Source: Rhodospirillales bacterium (lineage in GTDB: Bacteria; Pseudomonadota; Alphaproteobacteria; Acetobacterales; Acetobacteraceae). Taken from it: DNA of 38,057 nucleotides. The stretch's first letter is position 1. Each line of letters begins with the position of its first letter. This document shows, one piece after another, positions 16,446 to 24,768 of the stretch. The notes beneath the pieces are model-generated. The model did not search any database. It saw only the letters and a list, made by a program, of their open reading frames with translations, and was not told where the DNA came from. A program made the position numbers and the translations under genes. The stretch covers positions 1-38,057 of the forward strand of contig JANXSM010000164.1 in the NCBI GenBank assembly GCA_025352665.1, read 5' to 3'.

Positions 16446-18032
16446 ATGCGAGATTTTGCGTTTCCAGGCCGTAGCCCGGCGGTATCCACCAACGGTATGG
16501 CGGCAACCTCGGTGCCGGCGGCAACCCTTGCAGCACTCGACGTGCTGCGCGCCGGCGGCAATGCGCTGGATGCGGCGGTCGCAGCGGTCGCCGTTTTATG
16601 TGTGGTGGAACCCGCCTCGACGGGCATCGGTGGCGATTGCTTTTGTCTGTATGCCCCCGCAGGCCAACCGGTGGTGGCCCTGAACGGGTCCGGCCGCGCA
16701 CCTGCTGCAGCCACGATCGATTGGTATGAGCAGCAAGGTATCCGTGCGATGGTCAACACTTCGCCCCATGCGGTGACGGTGCCTGGTGCAATTTCGGCGT
16801 GGGAGACATTGCTTGAAGCGCACGGCACCAAGGGGCTGGACGAACTTCTGCGACCCGCCATCGGCTTCGCCGAACACGGGTTTCCGGTTGGCGCCAGAGT
16901 GTCGGTGGACTGGTCGGAATCCGTCGCCAAACTCGAAGCGGGTGGCGCCACGCCGTTCCTGCCGCCGCGCGCCATGGGCGATATCTTCCACCAACCGGCC
17001 TTGGCCGAAACCCTGAAGGCAATCGCGCGAAACGGCAGTCGCGCCTTTTACGAGGGCCCGGTCGCGGCTGGCATGGTCGCAACGCTGCGCGCTCGCGGCG
17101 GTTTGCACACGGAGGCCGATTTCGCCGCCGGCCGCACTGCGGCGCATTTCGTCGACCCCATCCACACGGGCTTTCGCGGCCGCGAAATCTGGCAATGCCC
17201 GCCCAATGGCTCCGGCCTTATCACCCTCATGTTGCTGGGCATTCTCCGCGGCTGGGACCCCGCACCGGACGGCCCACTCGGCGTCACTCGGCTGCACCGC
17301 CACATCGAGGCGGCTCGCCTGGTCTACCGCGACCGTGACGCCTTCCTGGCCGACCCCGACCAAGTCGAGGTGCCAGTCGAGCGCCTGATGAGCGCAGGCT
17401 ATCTCGACAGCCTGCGCCACTTGATCCGCGACGATATCGCCATGCCCGTGATGCCACTGCCGGGCGAAGCGGCGTTGCCGCAACACAAGGACACCGTCTA
17501 TCTCAGCGTGGTCGATCGCGACGGCAACGCCTGCAGTTTCATCAACTCGCTGTTCGAAGGGTTCGGCTCCGGGATCTTTGCACCTGGCTCCGGCGTGATG
17601 CTGCAGAACCGCGGCCTCTCGTTCAATCTCGAGCGCGGCCATCCCAATTGCATCGCGCCGAACAAGCGGCCGATGCACACGATCATCCCCGGGATGGTCA
17701 CCGAGAACGGCCGCGCCGTCATGCCATACGGCGTCATGGGCGGCCATTTTCAACCGATGGGGCAGACCCTGTTCCTCAGCAACTTCTTCGACTACGGGCT
17801 CGACATTCAAGAATCGCTGGATCTGGCGCGCATCTTCCCCAGACTCGGCCGCGTACAGGCAGAGCGCAGCATCCCGCTCGAGGTGATCGACCGGCTGTCG
17901 CGCTTGGGCCACGGTGTAGATATCATGGACAAGCCGCACGGCGGCGGCCAGGCGATCTGGATCGACCACAGGCGCGGCGTGCTGATCGGCGGGTCCGATC
18001 CGCGCAAGGACGGCATGGCGTTGGGCTACTGA
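16446..18032 (+). CDS. ggt: gamma-glutamyltransferase family protein (first copy)
   Basis: The 528-residue proenzyme of the Ntn-hydrolase family hydrolyses or transfers the gamma-glutamyl group of glutathione-like compounds. The large-subunit region has LDVLRAGGNALDAAVAAVAV and VEPASTGIGGDCF. The self-cleavage site and nucleophile is T350 in KDT-VYLSVVDRDGNAC, giving subunits of about 349 and 179 residues. The small subunit has FGSGIFAPGSGVMLQNRG and NKRPMHTIIPGM. There is no signal peptide, unlike E. coli Ggt, so it probably acts in the cytoplasm. It is followed after 12 bases by a glutathione S-transferase gene and then an amidase, suggesting breakdown of glutathione conjugates or gamma-glutamyl amides. 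Confidence 0.9.
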   Translation: MRDFAFPGRSPAVSTNGMAATSVPAATLAALDVLRAGGNALDAAVAAVAVLCVVEPASTGIGGDCFCLYAPAGQPVVALNGSGRAPAAATIDWYEQQGIRAMVNTSPHAVTVPGAISAWETLLEAHGTKGLDELLRPAIGFAEHGFPVGARVSVDWSESVAKLEAGGATPFLPPRAMGDIFHQPALAETLKAIARNGSRAFYEGPVAAGMVATLRARGGLHTEADFAAGRTAAHFVDPIHTGFRGREIWQCPPNGSGLITLMLLGILRGWDPAPDGPLGVTRLHRHIEAARLVYRDRDAFLADPDQVEVPVERLMSAGYLDSLRHLIRDDIAMPVMPLPGEAALPQHKDTVYLSVVDRDGNACSFINSLFEGFGSGIFAPGSGVMLQNRGLSFNLERGHPNCIAPNKRPMHTIIPGMVTENGRAVMPYGVMGGHFQPMGQTLFLSNFFDYGLDIQESLDLARIFPRLGRVQAERSIPLEVIDRLSRLGHGVDIMDKPHGGGQAIWIDHRRGVLIGGSDPRKDGMALGY

Positions 18033-18044
18033 TAAGGAAACAAA

Positions 18045-18656
18045 ATGAAATTCTACAATAGCGTGGGACCCAACCCGCGCATGGTACGCATGTTCATGGC
18101 CGAGCGCGGCGCGGTGGCCAAACTGGTCAAGGTCGATACACGGGGTGGGGAGAACTTGCGCGAGCCATATCTGAAGAAGAATCCGGCCGGGCTGATGCCG
18201 ACATTGGAGTTGGATGACGGCACCTGCCTCAGCGAAATCACCGCCATCTGCGAATATGTCGACGAGACGACGCCAGGTCTCTCCCTGATCGGTGCCACGC
18301 CGGTGGAGCGGGCCGAGACGCGCATGTTGGTGCGCAGGGTCGATCTCAACATCGTCGAGCCGATGCTCAACGGCTTTCGCTGGTCCAAGGGGCTCTCGTA
18401 TTTCGAAGGCCGCATGCGCTGCATCCCGGAAGCGGCCGAACCACTAAAGCAAACCGCGCGAGACAAGCTGGCCTGGGTGGACGGGTTGATCAAAGGCCGA
18501 ACCTTCCTGTGCGGCGATCGGTTCAGCATGGCCGACATCTTCCTGTTTGCCTTCCTGGATTTCGGCTTCAAGATCGACCAGCCGTTCGACCCTGAGCTTT
18601 CCACCATTCCGACCTGGTATGCGACCATGGCCGCGCGCCCCTCGGCCAAGGCATGA
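18045..18656 (+). CDS. glutathione S-transferase
   Basis: The product has 203 residues with a thioredoxin-like N-domain (1-80) and helical C-domain (90-203). NPAGLMPTLELDDG carries the cis-proline, and SEITAICEYVDE the glutathione-binding Ser/Glu pair. FLCGDRFSMADIFLFAFLDF is the C-domain N-capping box. The exact class is not clear; theta/beta-like bacterial GSTs are the nearest fit. AAGGA precedes the ATG by 7 bases. Its stop overlaps the amidase start (ATGA). Sandwiched between a gamma-glutamyltransferase and an amidase, it probably makes or cleaves a glutathione conjugate in one pathway with them. Confidence 0.9.
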   Translation: MKFYNSVGPNPRMVRMFMAERGAVAKLVKVDTRGGENLREPYLKKNPAGLMPTLELDDGTCLSEITAICEYVDETTPGLSLIGATPVERAETRMLVRRVDLNIVEPMLNGFRWSKGLSYFEGRMRCIPEAAEPLKQTARDKLAWVDGLIKGRTFLCGDRFSMADIFLFAFLDFGFKIDQPFDPELSTIPTWYATMAARPSAKA

Positions 18657-20131
18657 GCGAGCCCTGCGATCTGCCGGCAACCGTTGCCCGCAGGTTGATC
18701 GGCGCCAAACGCCTGTCGCCGGTCGAGCTGGTCGGCAGCTGCATCATGCGCATCCAGGCGGTGGACCACGCGGTGAACGCCATGGTCGCGCGTGATTTTG
18801 AAGGCGCGCTCGCTGCGGCACGGCTTGCGGAGGCCGAAGTGATGCGCGGCGACCGGCTGCCGCCCTTGCACGGGCTGCCGATCGGGATCAAGGACCTTGA
18901 GGAGGCCGCGGGGCTTCCAACCACCTGGGGCAGCCCGATCTTTGCCAACCATGTATCGACGCAGGATGACGCCAGCGTGGCCCGGGTGCGTGCGGCCGGC
19001 GCCATCGTGCTGGGCAAGACCAACACGCCCGAATTCGGCGCGGGCGCCAATACCCGCAACGCCGTCTATGGCGCTACCGGCAACCCGTATGATCCGACAA
19101 AATCCTGCGCCGGCTCCTCTGGTGGTTCCGCCGTGGCGCTGGCCACCGGCATGATCCCGCTCGCCAGCGGCTCGGATGCCGGTGGCTCACTACGCAATCC
19201 CGCCGGCTTCTGTGGCATCACCGGGTTTCGTCCGAGCCAGGGGTTGGTGGCCAGCGAGCAGCGCGGGCTTGGCTGGTCGCTGATTTCCACCAACGGACCC
19301 ATGGCGCGCACCGTGCCCGATGTGTGCCTGCTGCTGTCGGCCATGGTCGGCAGCGACGGCCGCGATCCGCTCAGCGTGGCGCCGCCCGAGGCGGTGCTGC
19401 GCGGTGTGCCGGCAACGGTGGATCTGTCCGAGATACGGGCGGCCTTTTCCCCCGATCTCGGCTTCGCCCCCACAGAGCGTTTTATCCGCGACACTTTCGC
19501 CGACAAGACCGAACTGTTCCGCCACCTGTTTGCCGAAGCCCGCGATGCCACGCCCGATTGCGCGGGGGCGGACGAAGCGTTCGAGATCCTGCGCGCCGTG
19601 GGATTTCTGGCAGGTCACGCCGAGAAGGTGCGAAAGCGGCCGGACGATGTTGGACCCAATGTGCGGGCCAATGTGGCCGAAGGTCTGCGCTATACTGCGG
19701 CCGACGTGGCGCGCGCTGAAACGCTGCAGACGGCGATGTATCGGCGCTGGCAGCTGTTCTTCCGCGATGTCGATGTGCTGATCACGCCCACCATCACCAT
19801 CACCCCGAGGCCATGGCGCGAACTCGCGCCGACGCAGATTGACCGCGTCGCCACCCGCAGCTATTTCCATTGGCTGGCGCTGGCCTATGGCGTGACGCTC
19901 ACCGGCCATCCCGCGGTCAGTCTGCCGGTAGGCCTTGATGCGCACGGCATGCCGTTCGGCCTGCAGATCGTCGGTCGTCGCGGGGGCGATGCCGCGGTGC
20001 TGGGGACCGCGGCCGCATTGGAGCGGGAACTGGCGACCGATCCCCGTACATCGCGGCCGATTCCGGATCTGGTGGCACTGCTTGCGGCACCGCCGATCCG
20101 CCAGGCGGAGGGGTTTCTGGGCTTCGGTTAG
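18653..20131 (+). CDS. amidase signature family hydrolase
   Basis: This 492-residue amidase-signature enzyme has the Ser-cisSer-Lys triad. K80 lies in GLPIGIKDLEEAAG, the cis-Ser is in CAGSSGGSAVALATG (155-156), and the nucleophile is S179 in LASGSDAGGSLRNPAGFCG. The C-terminal substrate region includes GHPAVSLPVGLDAHGMPFGL. Length and layout are those of stand-alone amidases rather than GatA. Substrate is unknown. It is the last gene of the three-gene unit, with a 4-base overlap with the GST gene, and could open an amide left after gamma-glutamyl removal. Confidence 0.88.
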   Translation: MSEPCDLPATVARRLIGAKRLSPVELVGSCIMRIQAVDHAVNAMVARDFEGALAAARLAEAEVMRGDRLPPLHGLPIGIKDLEEAAGLPTTWGSPIFANHVSTQDDASVARVRAAGAIVLGKTNTPEFGAGANTRNAVYGATGNPYDPTKSCAGSSGGSAVALATGMIPLASGSDAGGSLRNPAGFCGITGFRPSQGLVASEQRGLGWSLISTNGPMARTVPDVCLLLSAMVGSDGRDPLSVAPPEAVLRGVPATVDLSEIRAAFSPDLGFAPTERFIRDTFADKTELFRHLFAEARDATPDCAGADEAFEILRAVGFLAGHAEKVRKRPDDVGPNVRANVAEGLRYTAADVARAETLQTAMYRRWQLFFRDVDVLITPTITITPRPWRELAPTQIDRVATRSYFHWLALAYGVTLTGHPAVSLPVGLDAHGMPFGLQIVGRRGGDAAVLGTAAALERELATDPRTSRPIPDLVALLAAPPIRQAEGFLGFG

Positions 20132-20137
20132 AGCGGT

Positions 20138-20165
20138 CCAGGCAGACTATCTTCAGTCTGTCTGG
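20138..20165. other. hairpin just after the amidase gene
   Basis: CCAGGCAGACT (20138-20148) pairs with AGTCTGTCTGG (20155-20165) over 11 positions with one G-U, loop of 6. It lies 7 bases after the stop. No T-run follows, so it may stabilise the mRNA end or assist Rho-dependent termination. Confidence 0.5.
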
Positions 20166-20200
20166 AAAACCTCTCGCCAAAACAATGACCTAGGGTGTTT

Positions 20201-20224
20201 CATCGTCCGCCCTTGCGGACGATG
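20201..20224. other. perfect 10-bp hairpin downstream of the amidase gene
   Basis: CATCGTCCGC (20201-20210) and GCGGACGATG (20215-20224) are perfectly complementary with a CCTT loop. A GTTT precedes it and no U-tract follows on the plus strand. The minus strand has AAAC after it. It may be a terminator lacking a U-tract or a dispersed intergenic repeat unit. Confidence 0.5.
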
Positions 20225-20321
20225 ACCTGAGCCGCTTCTAGAGCAATATCGACTCTGGTGTAATCAACTTTGCAATAAATTTGCCCGTTGAAAACGAAGT
20301 CCGTAGCCTGCTCGGTTCAAC

Positions 20322-20699
20322 TCAGCTGAAGCGAGCGGGCACGACCAGCTTCATAGTCGCCGGTGTAGCTGGAAGGCCCTTCTTTGCGGGCTTTCCGTGT
20401 TCGAGCTTAACGATGGTGTCATCGACCATCGCGTATTGCATGTCCGGATCATCCGCCACGGTGGCGAAAAGCGATTTGAAGATATCGGCTTTTTTCCATG
20501 TCCGGAAACGGACATAGACTGACTTCGCCTTGCCGAACCGAGGCGGCAGGTCAGTCCAGGGACCGCCCGTGCGCACGATCCACAACACCGCCTCGACAAA
20601 CAGTCGACAATCCTCCGACCGGCCGGGATGTTTCGATCTGCCCAGGCAGTGCGGATCCATCTTCGCCCACTGCGCATCTGTCAAACTCAAGCGATCCAT
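20322..20699 (-). pseudogene. N-terminal fragment of IS5-family transposase
   Basis: From ATG 20699 the frame reads MDRLSLTDAQWAKMDPHCLG, then FVEAVLWIVRTGGPWTDLPPRFG (DUF4096-like), VYVRFRTWKKADIFKSLF and the region around the first catalytic Asp, YAMVDDTIVKLEH. Soon after this Asp similarity ends; the tail to the stop at 20322 is unlike the expected RSRGG-TTKI region, and the second Asp and Glu are missing. It therefore cannot be an active transposase. It is a different IS5 type from the element at 274-1205. Confidence 0.75.
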
Positions 20700-20747
20700 G
20701 CCAAACACCTTTCGAGCTTTGAAACCCAAATTCCAACAGGCCCCTAG
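20322..20747 (-). mobile_element. truncated IS5-type element, one end only
   Basis: The transposase-proximal end reads GGGCCTGTTGGAATTTGGG on the minus strand from about 20742, resembling the tips of IS5-family elements. The distal half, including most of the transposase and the other terminal repeat, is missing; the left boundary near 20280-20330 is not defined. The right end abuts the stop codon of the DUF4239 gene. Confidence 0.6.
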
Positions 20748-21547
20748 GGCTTCCGCGCTTCCATCACCTTGATCACCTTGGCGATCGGTTCAGGACTGAC
20801 ATAGCTCTGCCCTTTGAACGGGCGATCGGTGATGAACACGAGGGCAAGCAGGCCGGCCACCGCGGCGACCTGCACCGCGAGGGCGACACTGCGCCAGATG
20901 GTCTGTTCGATCATGCAGGCAAGGCAGCACACCATCGCCAGCATTGCGCCGATCACCTGCCAGAATACGGTGGGCAACTGCACATTGGCATTGTCGATCC
21001 GGGCGTCCCGACTTTCGCCGAGCTCGTCGATCTTCTTCAGCATTTCGGCGTAGATGCTGGACTGGCGACCCTGCGTTGCTTCGATCGACAGCACCCCCCG
21101 GGACAACGGTGCGAAGGCTTGCCGCGCCCTGTCGCTGCCCAGGCCCAAGGCAAGCTGCGGCCAGTCGTCTGCCACAACCGCCTTTGCGTAAGTCAGCAAT
21201 ATGCCACGCAGCTCCAAAACCCTGGTGTCGCCGAAGCGCAGCAACAGGCGGTCGAGCTGGTTGATGTGGTTGGCCTCCCCGCTGACCAAGTTTTCGACGC
21301 GGTTGTAGGTGCTCTGCGCCTGCACCAGCGAGAAGCCAGACACGAAGATGCAGGCGGTGATCAGCGTCGCCTGTGCGCGGACGGCGAAATCGGTGGCATC
21401 CTGGTCCGGCTGCAGCCCTACCACCCGGCGCACCAGCCGCGGCAGGCTCAGCATGGCCAGTGCCACGGCCACGCAGAAGATGCTGGCGACCATGAGGTCG
21501 GGAAGACCGTAGAGCCAGTCCATGATGCTTGCGACTCGTCTTGCCAT
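20744..21547 (-). CDS. DUF4239-like membrane protein
   Basis: The product is 267 residues with two hydrophobic segments near the N-terminus (LMVASIFCVAVALAMLSL; AQATLITACIFVSGFSLVQAQ). A central soluble region of about 100 residues (NHINQLDRLLLRFGD ... LKKIDELGESRDARI) and two C-terminal segments (VIGAMLAMVCCLACMIEQTI; AVQVAAVAGLLALVFITDRPF) complete it. The layout and the ITDRPF-G element match DUF4239 (bestrophin-like) proteins, possible anion channels; function unproven. ATG 21523 (MDWLYGL) may be the true start. The stop codon TAG lies at the IS end, so the natural C-terminus may have been altered by the insertion. Confidence 0.72.
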   Translation of the reverse strand: MARRVASIMDWLYGLPDLMVASIFCVAVALAMLSLPRLVRRVVGLQPDQDATDFAVRAQATLITACIFVSGFSLVQAQSTYNRVENLVSGEANHINQLDRLLLRFGDTRVLELRGILLTYAKAVVADDWPQLALGLGSDRARQAFAPLSRGVLSIEATQGRQSSIYAEMLKKIDELGESRDARIDNANVQLPTVFWQVIGAMLAMVCCLACMIEQTIWRSVALAVQVAAVAGLLALVFITDRPFKGQSYVSPEPIAKVIKVMEARKP

Positions 21548-21618
21548 TCAACCGGAACGCGGTTTGCAAGCGTTATCGGAAGCGGTCCTGCCTGGCAACA
21601 CGTTGCTTTTACTGAGAG

Positions 21619-21867
21619 TCACTTCCCCATGAACGCGTTGAACGTGATCAGCGTGTAGGTATCGGCCACGCCCTCCAGCGTCTGGATCCGGTCGGTCACG
21701 AACAGGCCGGTGTCCTGGTCGGGCTGCAGGTAGAACTTGGCCAGCAGGTCGTATTGGCCGGAGGTGGAATAAAGCTCCGACAGTTCCTCGATCTGGTCGG
21801 CGGCCAGCTGCGCCACGCGGTAGGCGCGGCCCATGTCGCATTTGATTTGGACGAAAATCGCACGCAT
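21619..21867 (-). CDS. stand-alone Lrp/AsnC ligand-binding (RAM) domain protein
   Basis: This 82-residue protein is the ligand-binding half of an Lrp/AsnC regulator with no DNA-binding domain. The start at ATG 21867 is preferred because AGGGAGG lies about 6 bases upstream; a longer frame to 21981 has no such signal. The sequence begins MRAIFVQIKCDMGRAYRVA, continues with IEELSELYSTSGQYDLLAKF (the usual 'tG.yDlll' core) and ends VADTYTLITFNAFMGK, close to the typical 'v..t.T.ivl' strand. Such SMLCs (small Lrp-like proteins) bind amino acids and form decamers or mix with full-length Lrp. It stands alone between two damaged regions. Confidence 0.85.
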   Translation of the reverse strand: MRAIFVQIKCDMGRAYRVAQLAADQIEELSELYSTSGQYDLLAKFYLQPDQDTGLFVTDRIQTLEGVADTYTLITFNAFMGK

Positions 21868-21968
21868 CTCGGGCCTCCCTGCACTGACGTCGAACATGGC
21901 ATGGGACGGGCAGGCCAGCCAGTGCGCGGCCTCGCTGTGGCCGATCTCTTGCGTGGCTCGTTGCACGA

Positions 21969-22956
21969 CCAGACCCGACACCCTGCTCGCCGTGAGTGGC
22001 CTCGCCTGTCATTTCTAGCCGAAGGGCGGCCTGTTCGGCGGCTCGCCCGGCGTGGTGCGGGCGGGTAGACGGCATCGATGTCGACGTGGCCGCCGGTGAG
22101 ACGCTGGGCATCGTCGGTGAGAGCGGCTGCGGCAAGTCGGCAACCTCCCGGCTCATCATGGGTCTGGTGCGCCCGACCGCGGGAGAGGTGATCTTCCACG
22201 GGCTTGCGGTGTTCTCGGACGCCTCAGCCGGTGGCATCGTCCTGGAGGATTACTTCCGCCAAGTCCAGGCGGTGTTCCAGGACAGCTCCGCCTCGCTCAA
22301 CCCATGGCTGACGATTGCGGAGAGCATCGCCTTCGCGCCGCCCACGCAGGGCCTGGGCAAAGCCCACGCGGTCAAGCGGGCCCACGAGATGCTGGAGGCG
22401 GTCGGGCTGGAGCCCATGCGCTTCGCCCAGCGCTATCCGCATGAGCTGTCGGGAGGGCTGCGCCAGCGTGCCATGATCGCCATTGCGCTGTCCTGCAGAC
22501 CGAAGCTGCTGCTCGCCGGCGAACCCACGACGGCGCTGGATGCCACTGTGCAGATCAAGGTACTGCTGCTGCTGCTGCAGCAGCAGGAACTCGGCATGGG
22601 GGTGATCCTTGTCACCCACGACCTCGGGATGGCAGGCTGACTCACCGATCCGGTGGCCGTGATGTGTGCCGCCCGCTTTGTCGAGGAAGGCCCGGTGGCG
22701 GAGCTGATGACCGCACCCTTGCATCCTCACGCGCAGGGTTTGCTGGGAGCTACGTTACCTGTCGAACGCGGGGCGCTGCTGCCGACCATTCCCGGCAGCC
22801 CGCCAGCCACTCGACGAGGCATCGACCGGCTGCGCCTTCGCCCCGCGGTGTGCGCTGGCGGAGGCTGCATGCGGCGACGGCGTGCCAGAATTGCGACGCT
22901 TCGGCGATCGTTCCGCGCGCTGTATAAAGGTTAGGGGCATCAGGGTGGCTGCGTGA
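21969..22956 (+). pseudogene. peptide ABC transporter ATPase (Dpp/Opp type), four lesions
   Basis: Read across lesions, this is one oligopeptide-type ATPase of about 325 residues. It opens DTLLAVSGLACHF, then a TAG at 22016-22018, then PKGGLFGGSPGVVRA. An extra G near 22063-22066 shifts into VDGIDVDVAAGETLGIVGES with Walker A GESGCGKSATS, QDSSASLNPWLTI, signature [18 protein letters not shown] and a degraded Walker B ([13 protein letters not shown], where Asp is expected before EP). A TGA at 22638-22640 follows the H-loop HDLGMAG. The frame resumes as [21 protein letters not shown] further shift near 22820 leads into the oligo_HPY tail TGCAFAPRCALAEAACGD, ending at TGA 22954-22956. It is non-functional; no permease or binding-protein gene is adjacent. 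Confidence 0.85.
22563..22586 (+). repeat. CTG5-CAG3 triplet repeat inside the ABC pseudogene
   Basis: Five CTG units (22563-22577) run directly into three CAG units (22578-22586), an inverted triplet repeat that can fold on itself. In the protein it gives a Leu run followed by QQQ, where related ATPases have a mixed helix before the H-loop. It is probably a slippage product that arose in the decaying gene. Confidence 0.7.
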
Positions 22957-23010
22957 CGCGAAGCGAAATCCCGGTCTAGTGTCACCGATCACCGACTCCG
23001 GGGACAGACC

Positions 23011-24768
23011 ATGGAAACGCCGCGCAAGAAAAACCCCAAGGAGCGTCCCGGTGGGCGTGTGCTGGCCGATGCTTTGGTCGCCCAAGGGATCGACCACGTG
23101 TTCGCGGTTCCCGGTGAAAGCTATCTCGACGTGCTCGACGGGCTCTATGCCGTCAGCAAGTCGTTGCATCTGGTGACCTGCCGGTTTGAGGCGGGTGCGG
23201 TCAACATGGCCGAAGCCTACGGCAAGCTCAAAGGTCGGCCGGCCGCAGCCTTCGTGACGCGCGGCCCCGGGGCCTGTCACGCCGCCATCGGCGTGCACAT
23301 CGCCCAGCAAGACAGCACGCCGATGCTGCTGTTCGTGGGCCAGATCCCGTTCGCAGAGACCGATCGCGAAAGCTTTCAGGAAGTCGACTACCGGCGGATG
23401 TTCCAGCCGCTGGCGAAATGGGTGACCCAGATCGACGATGCCGCGCGTATTCCGGAAATCGTTGCTCACGCCGTCGACGTCGCGACCACGGGCAGGCCGG
23501 GACCGGTGGTGATCGCCTTGTCGGAGGAGATGCAGAAGCAGTTGGTCAGCGTGCCCGATATCGGGCCAGCCTCGGTCAGCCGGCCACATCCAGATCCGGC
23601 GGCGATGGCAAAGTTCATCGAGTTGCTCAAGGGATCCCGCAAGCCGCTGGCGATCCTGGGCGGCTCCGGCTGGGGCGAAACCGGGCGCGCCGATATCGGC
23701 CGGTTCCTGGCGGCATTCAACATTCCAACAACGGTCGCCTTCCGCCGGCAGTCGCTGTACGACGGCACGCATGAGACCTATGTGGGCGACCTCGGCGTCG
23801 GCTCAGATCCCGCGTTGGTCGCCAAGGTTGCCGAATCCGATCTTATTCTGGCGTTGGGCACAAGGCTCGGTGAAGCGGTCAGCCAGGGCTACACTCTGTT
23901 CGATCTCGCGGGTGGCGTGCCGATCGTGCATGTCTATCCTGAGGCCAGCGAGATCGGCCGGGTGTTCCGCCCGGCCCTGGGCATCACCACCGATCTGGCG
24001 GCGTTCGCGGCGCTGGCGGCGAAGTTGAAGCCGGGACCTTCGCGTTGGGTGGACTGGACGAAGGAACTGCGGGCGCTGCGTATGAAATCCTATGCGGTAC
24101 CGAAATACTCAGGCCCGCTCAACATCGCCCAGGTGATGCGCGATCTCGAAGGGCTGCTGGAGCCGGACGCGATCCTAACCTGCGATGCCGGCAATTTCGC
24201 CACTTGGCCGCCCCGCTTTATGAACTTCTCAGACGGCCAGCGTTTCATCGGGCCGACCAACGGCGCCATGGGCTACGGCGTGCCGTCGGCGATTGGCGCC
24301 AAGATCGCGTTTCCCGATCGCCAGGTGGTGGGTTTCGTGGGCGATGGCGGTTTCCTGATGACGGGGCAGGAGATCGCAACCGCCTTCCATCACGGCGTGG
24401 CGCCGATCATTCTGGTGTTCAACAACCAGATGTACGGAACGATCCGCATGTATCAGGAGCGTGCCTTTCCTGGCCGCGTGTCCGGCACCAGCCTGACGAA
24501 TCCGGATTTCTCCAAATTCATAGACGCGTTCGGGGGACATGGTGAAGTGGTGACAGAGACTCAGGGTTTCGCCCCCGCCTTCGAACGCGCGGTGGCCAGC
24601 GGACGGCCTGCGGTCATCGAGCTGCGCATGAACCCCGAGCAGATCACCTCGCGCGCCACCATCGCTGATCTGCGTGCGGCCGCCGGCAAGCCTGCGGCCA
24701 AACCGAAGCGGGCCACACACGCGGGGCGGGTGGGCAAACCGGGGCAGGGCAGGGCTGCCAAGCGATGA
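23011..24768 (+). CDS. thiamine diphosphate-dependent enzyme, acetolactate synthase-like
   Basis: This 585-residue ThDP enzyme has the three-domain layout of the acetolactate synthase family. The Pyr domain (about 15-180) carries the catalytic Glu E60 in CRFEAGAVNMAEAYG, and a central domain covers 200-350. The PP domain has the ThDP/Mg motif from GDGGFLMTGQEIA (444) to VFNN (about 471), then YGTIRMYQERAFPGRVSGT. The catalytic-subunit IlvB is usually coupled to IlvN; none is here, and a VOC gene follows instead, so a catabolic role (acetolactate, sulfoacetaldehyde-type or glyoxylate chemistry) is as likely as valine synthesis. The last 25 residues are an unusual Lys/Ala/Gly-rich basic tail. 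Exact reaction unknown. Confidence 0.82.
   Translation: METPRKKNPKERPGGRVLADALVAQGIDHVFAVPGESYLDVLDGLYAVSKSLHLVTCRFEAGAVNMAEAYGKLKGRPAAAFVTRGPGACHAAIGVHIAQQDSTPMLLFVGQIPFAETDRESFQEVDYRRMFQPLAKWVTQIDDAARIPEIVAHAVDVATTGRPGPVVIALSEEMQKQLVSVPDIGPASVSRPHPDPAAMAKFIELLKGSRKPLAILGGSGWGETGRADIGRFLAAFNIPTTVAFRRQSLYDGTHETYVGDLGVGSDPALVAKVAESDLILALGTRLGEAVSQGYTLFDLAGGVPIVHVYPEASEIGRVFRPALGITTDLAAFAALAAKLKPGPSRWVDWTKELRALRMKSYAVPKYSGPLNIAQVMRDLEGLLEPDAILTCDAGNFATWPPRFMNFSDGQRFIGPTNGAMGYGVPSAIGAKIAFPDRQVVGFVGDGGFLMTGQEIATAFHHGVAPIILVFNNQMYGTIRMYQERAFPGRVSGTSLTNPDFSKFIDAFGGHGEVVTETQGFAPAFERAVASGRPAVIELRMNPEQITSRATIADLRAAAGKPAAKPKRATHAGRVGKPGQGRAAKR

Noticed and set aside
16596-17969. Minus-strand open frame of 457 codons opposite the first gamma-glutamyltransferase
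   Set aside because: No motifs or ribosome site; the plus strand has all catalytic motifs of the family.
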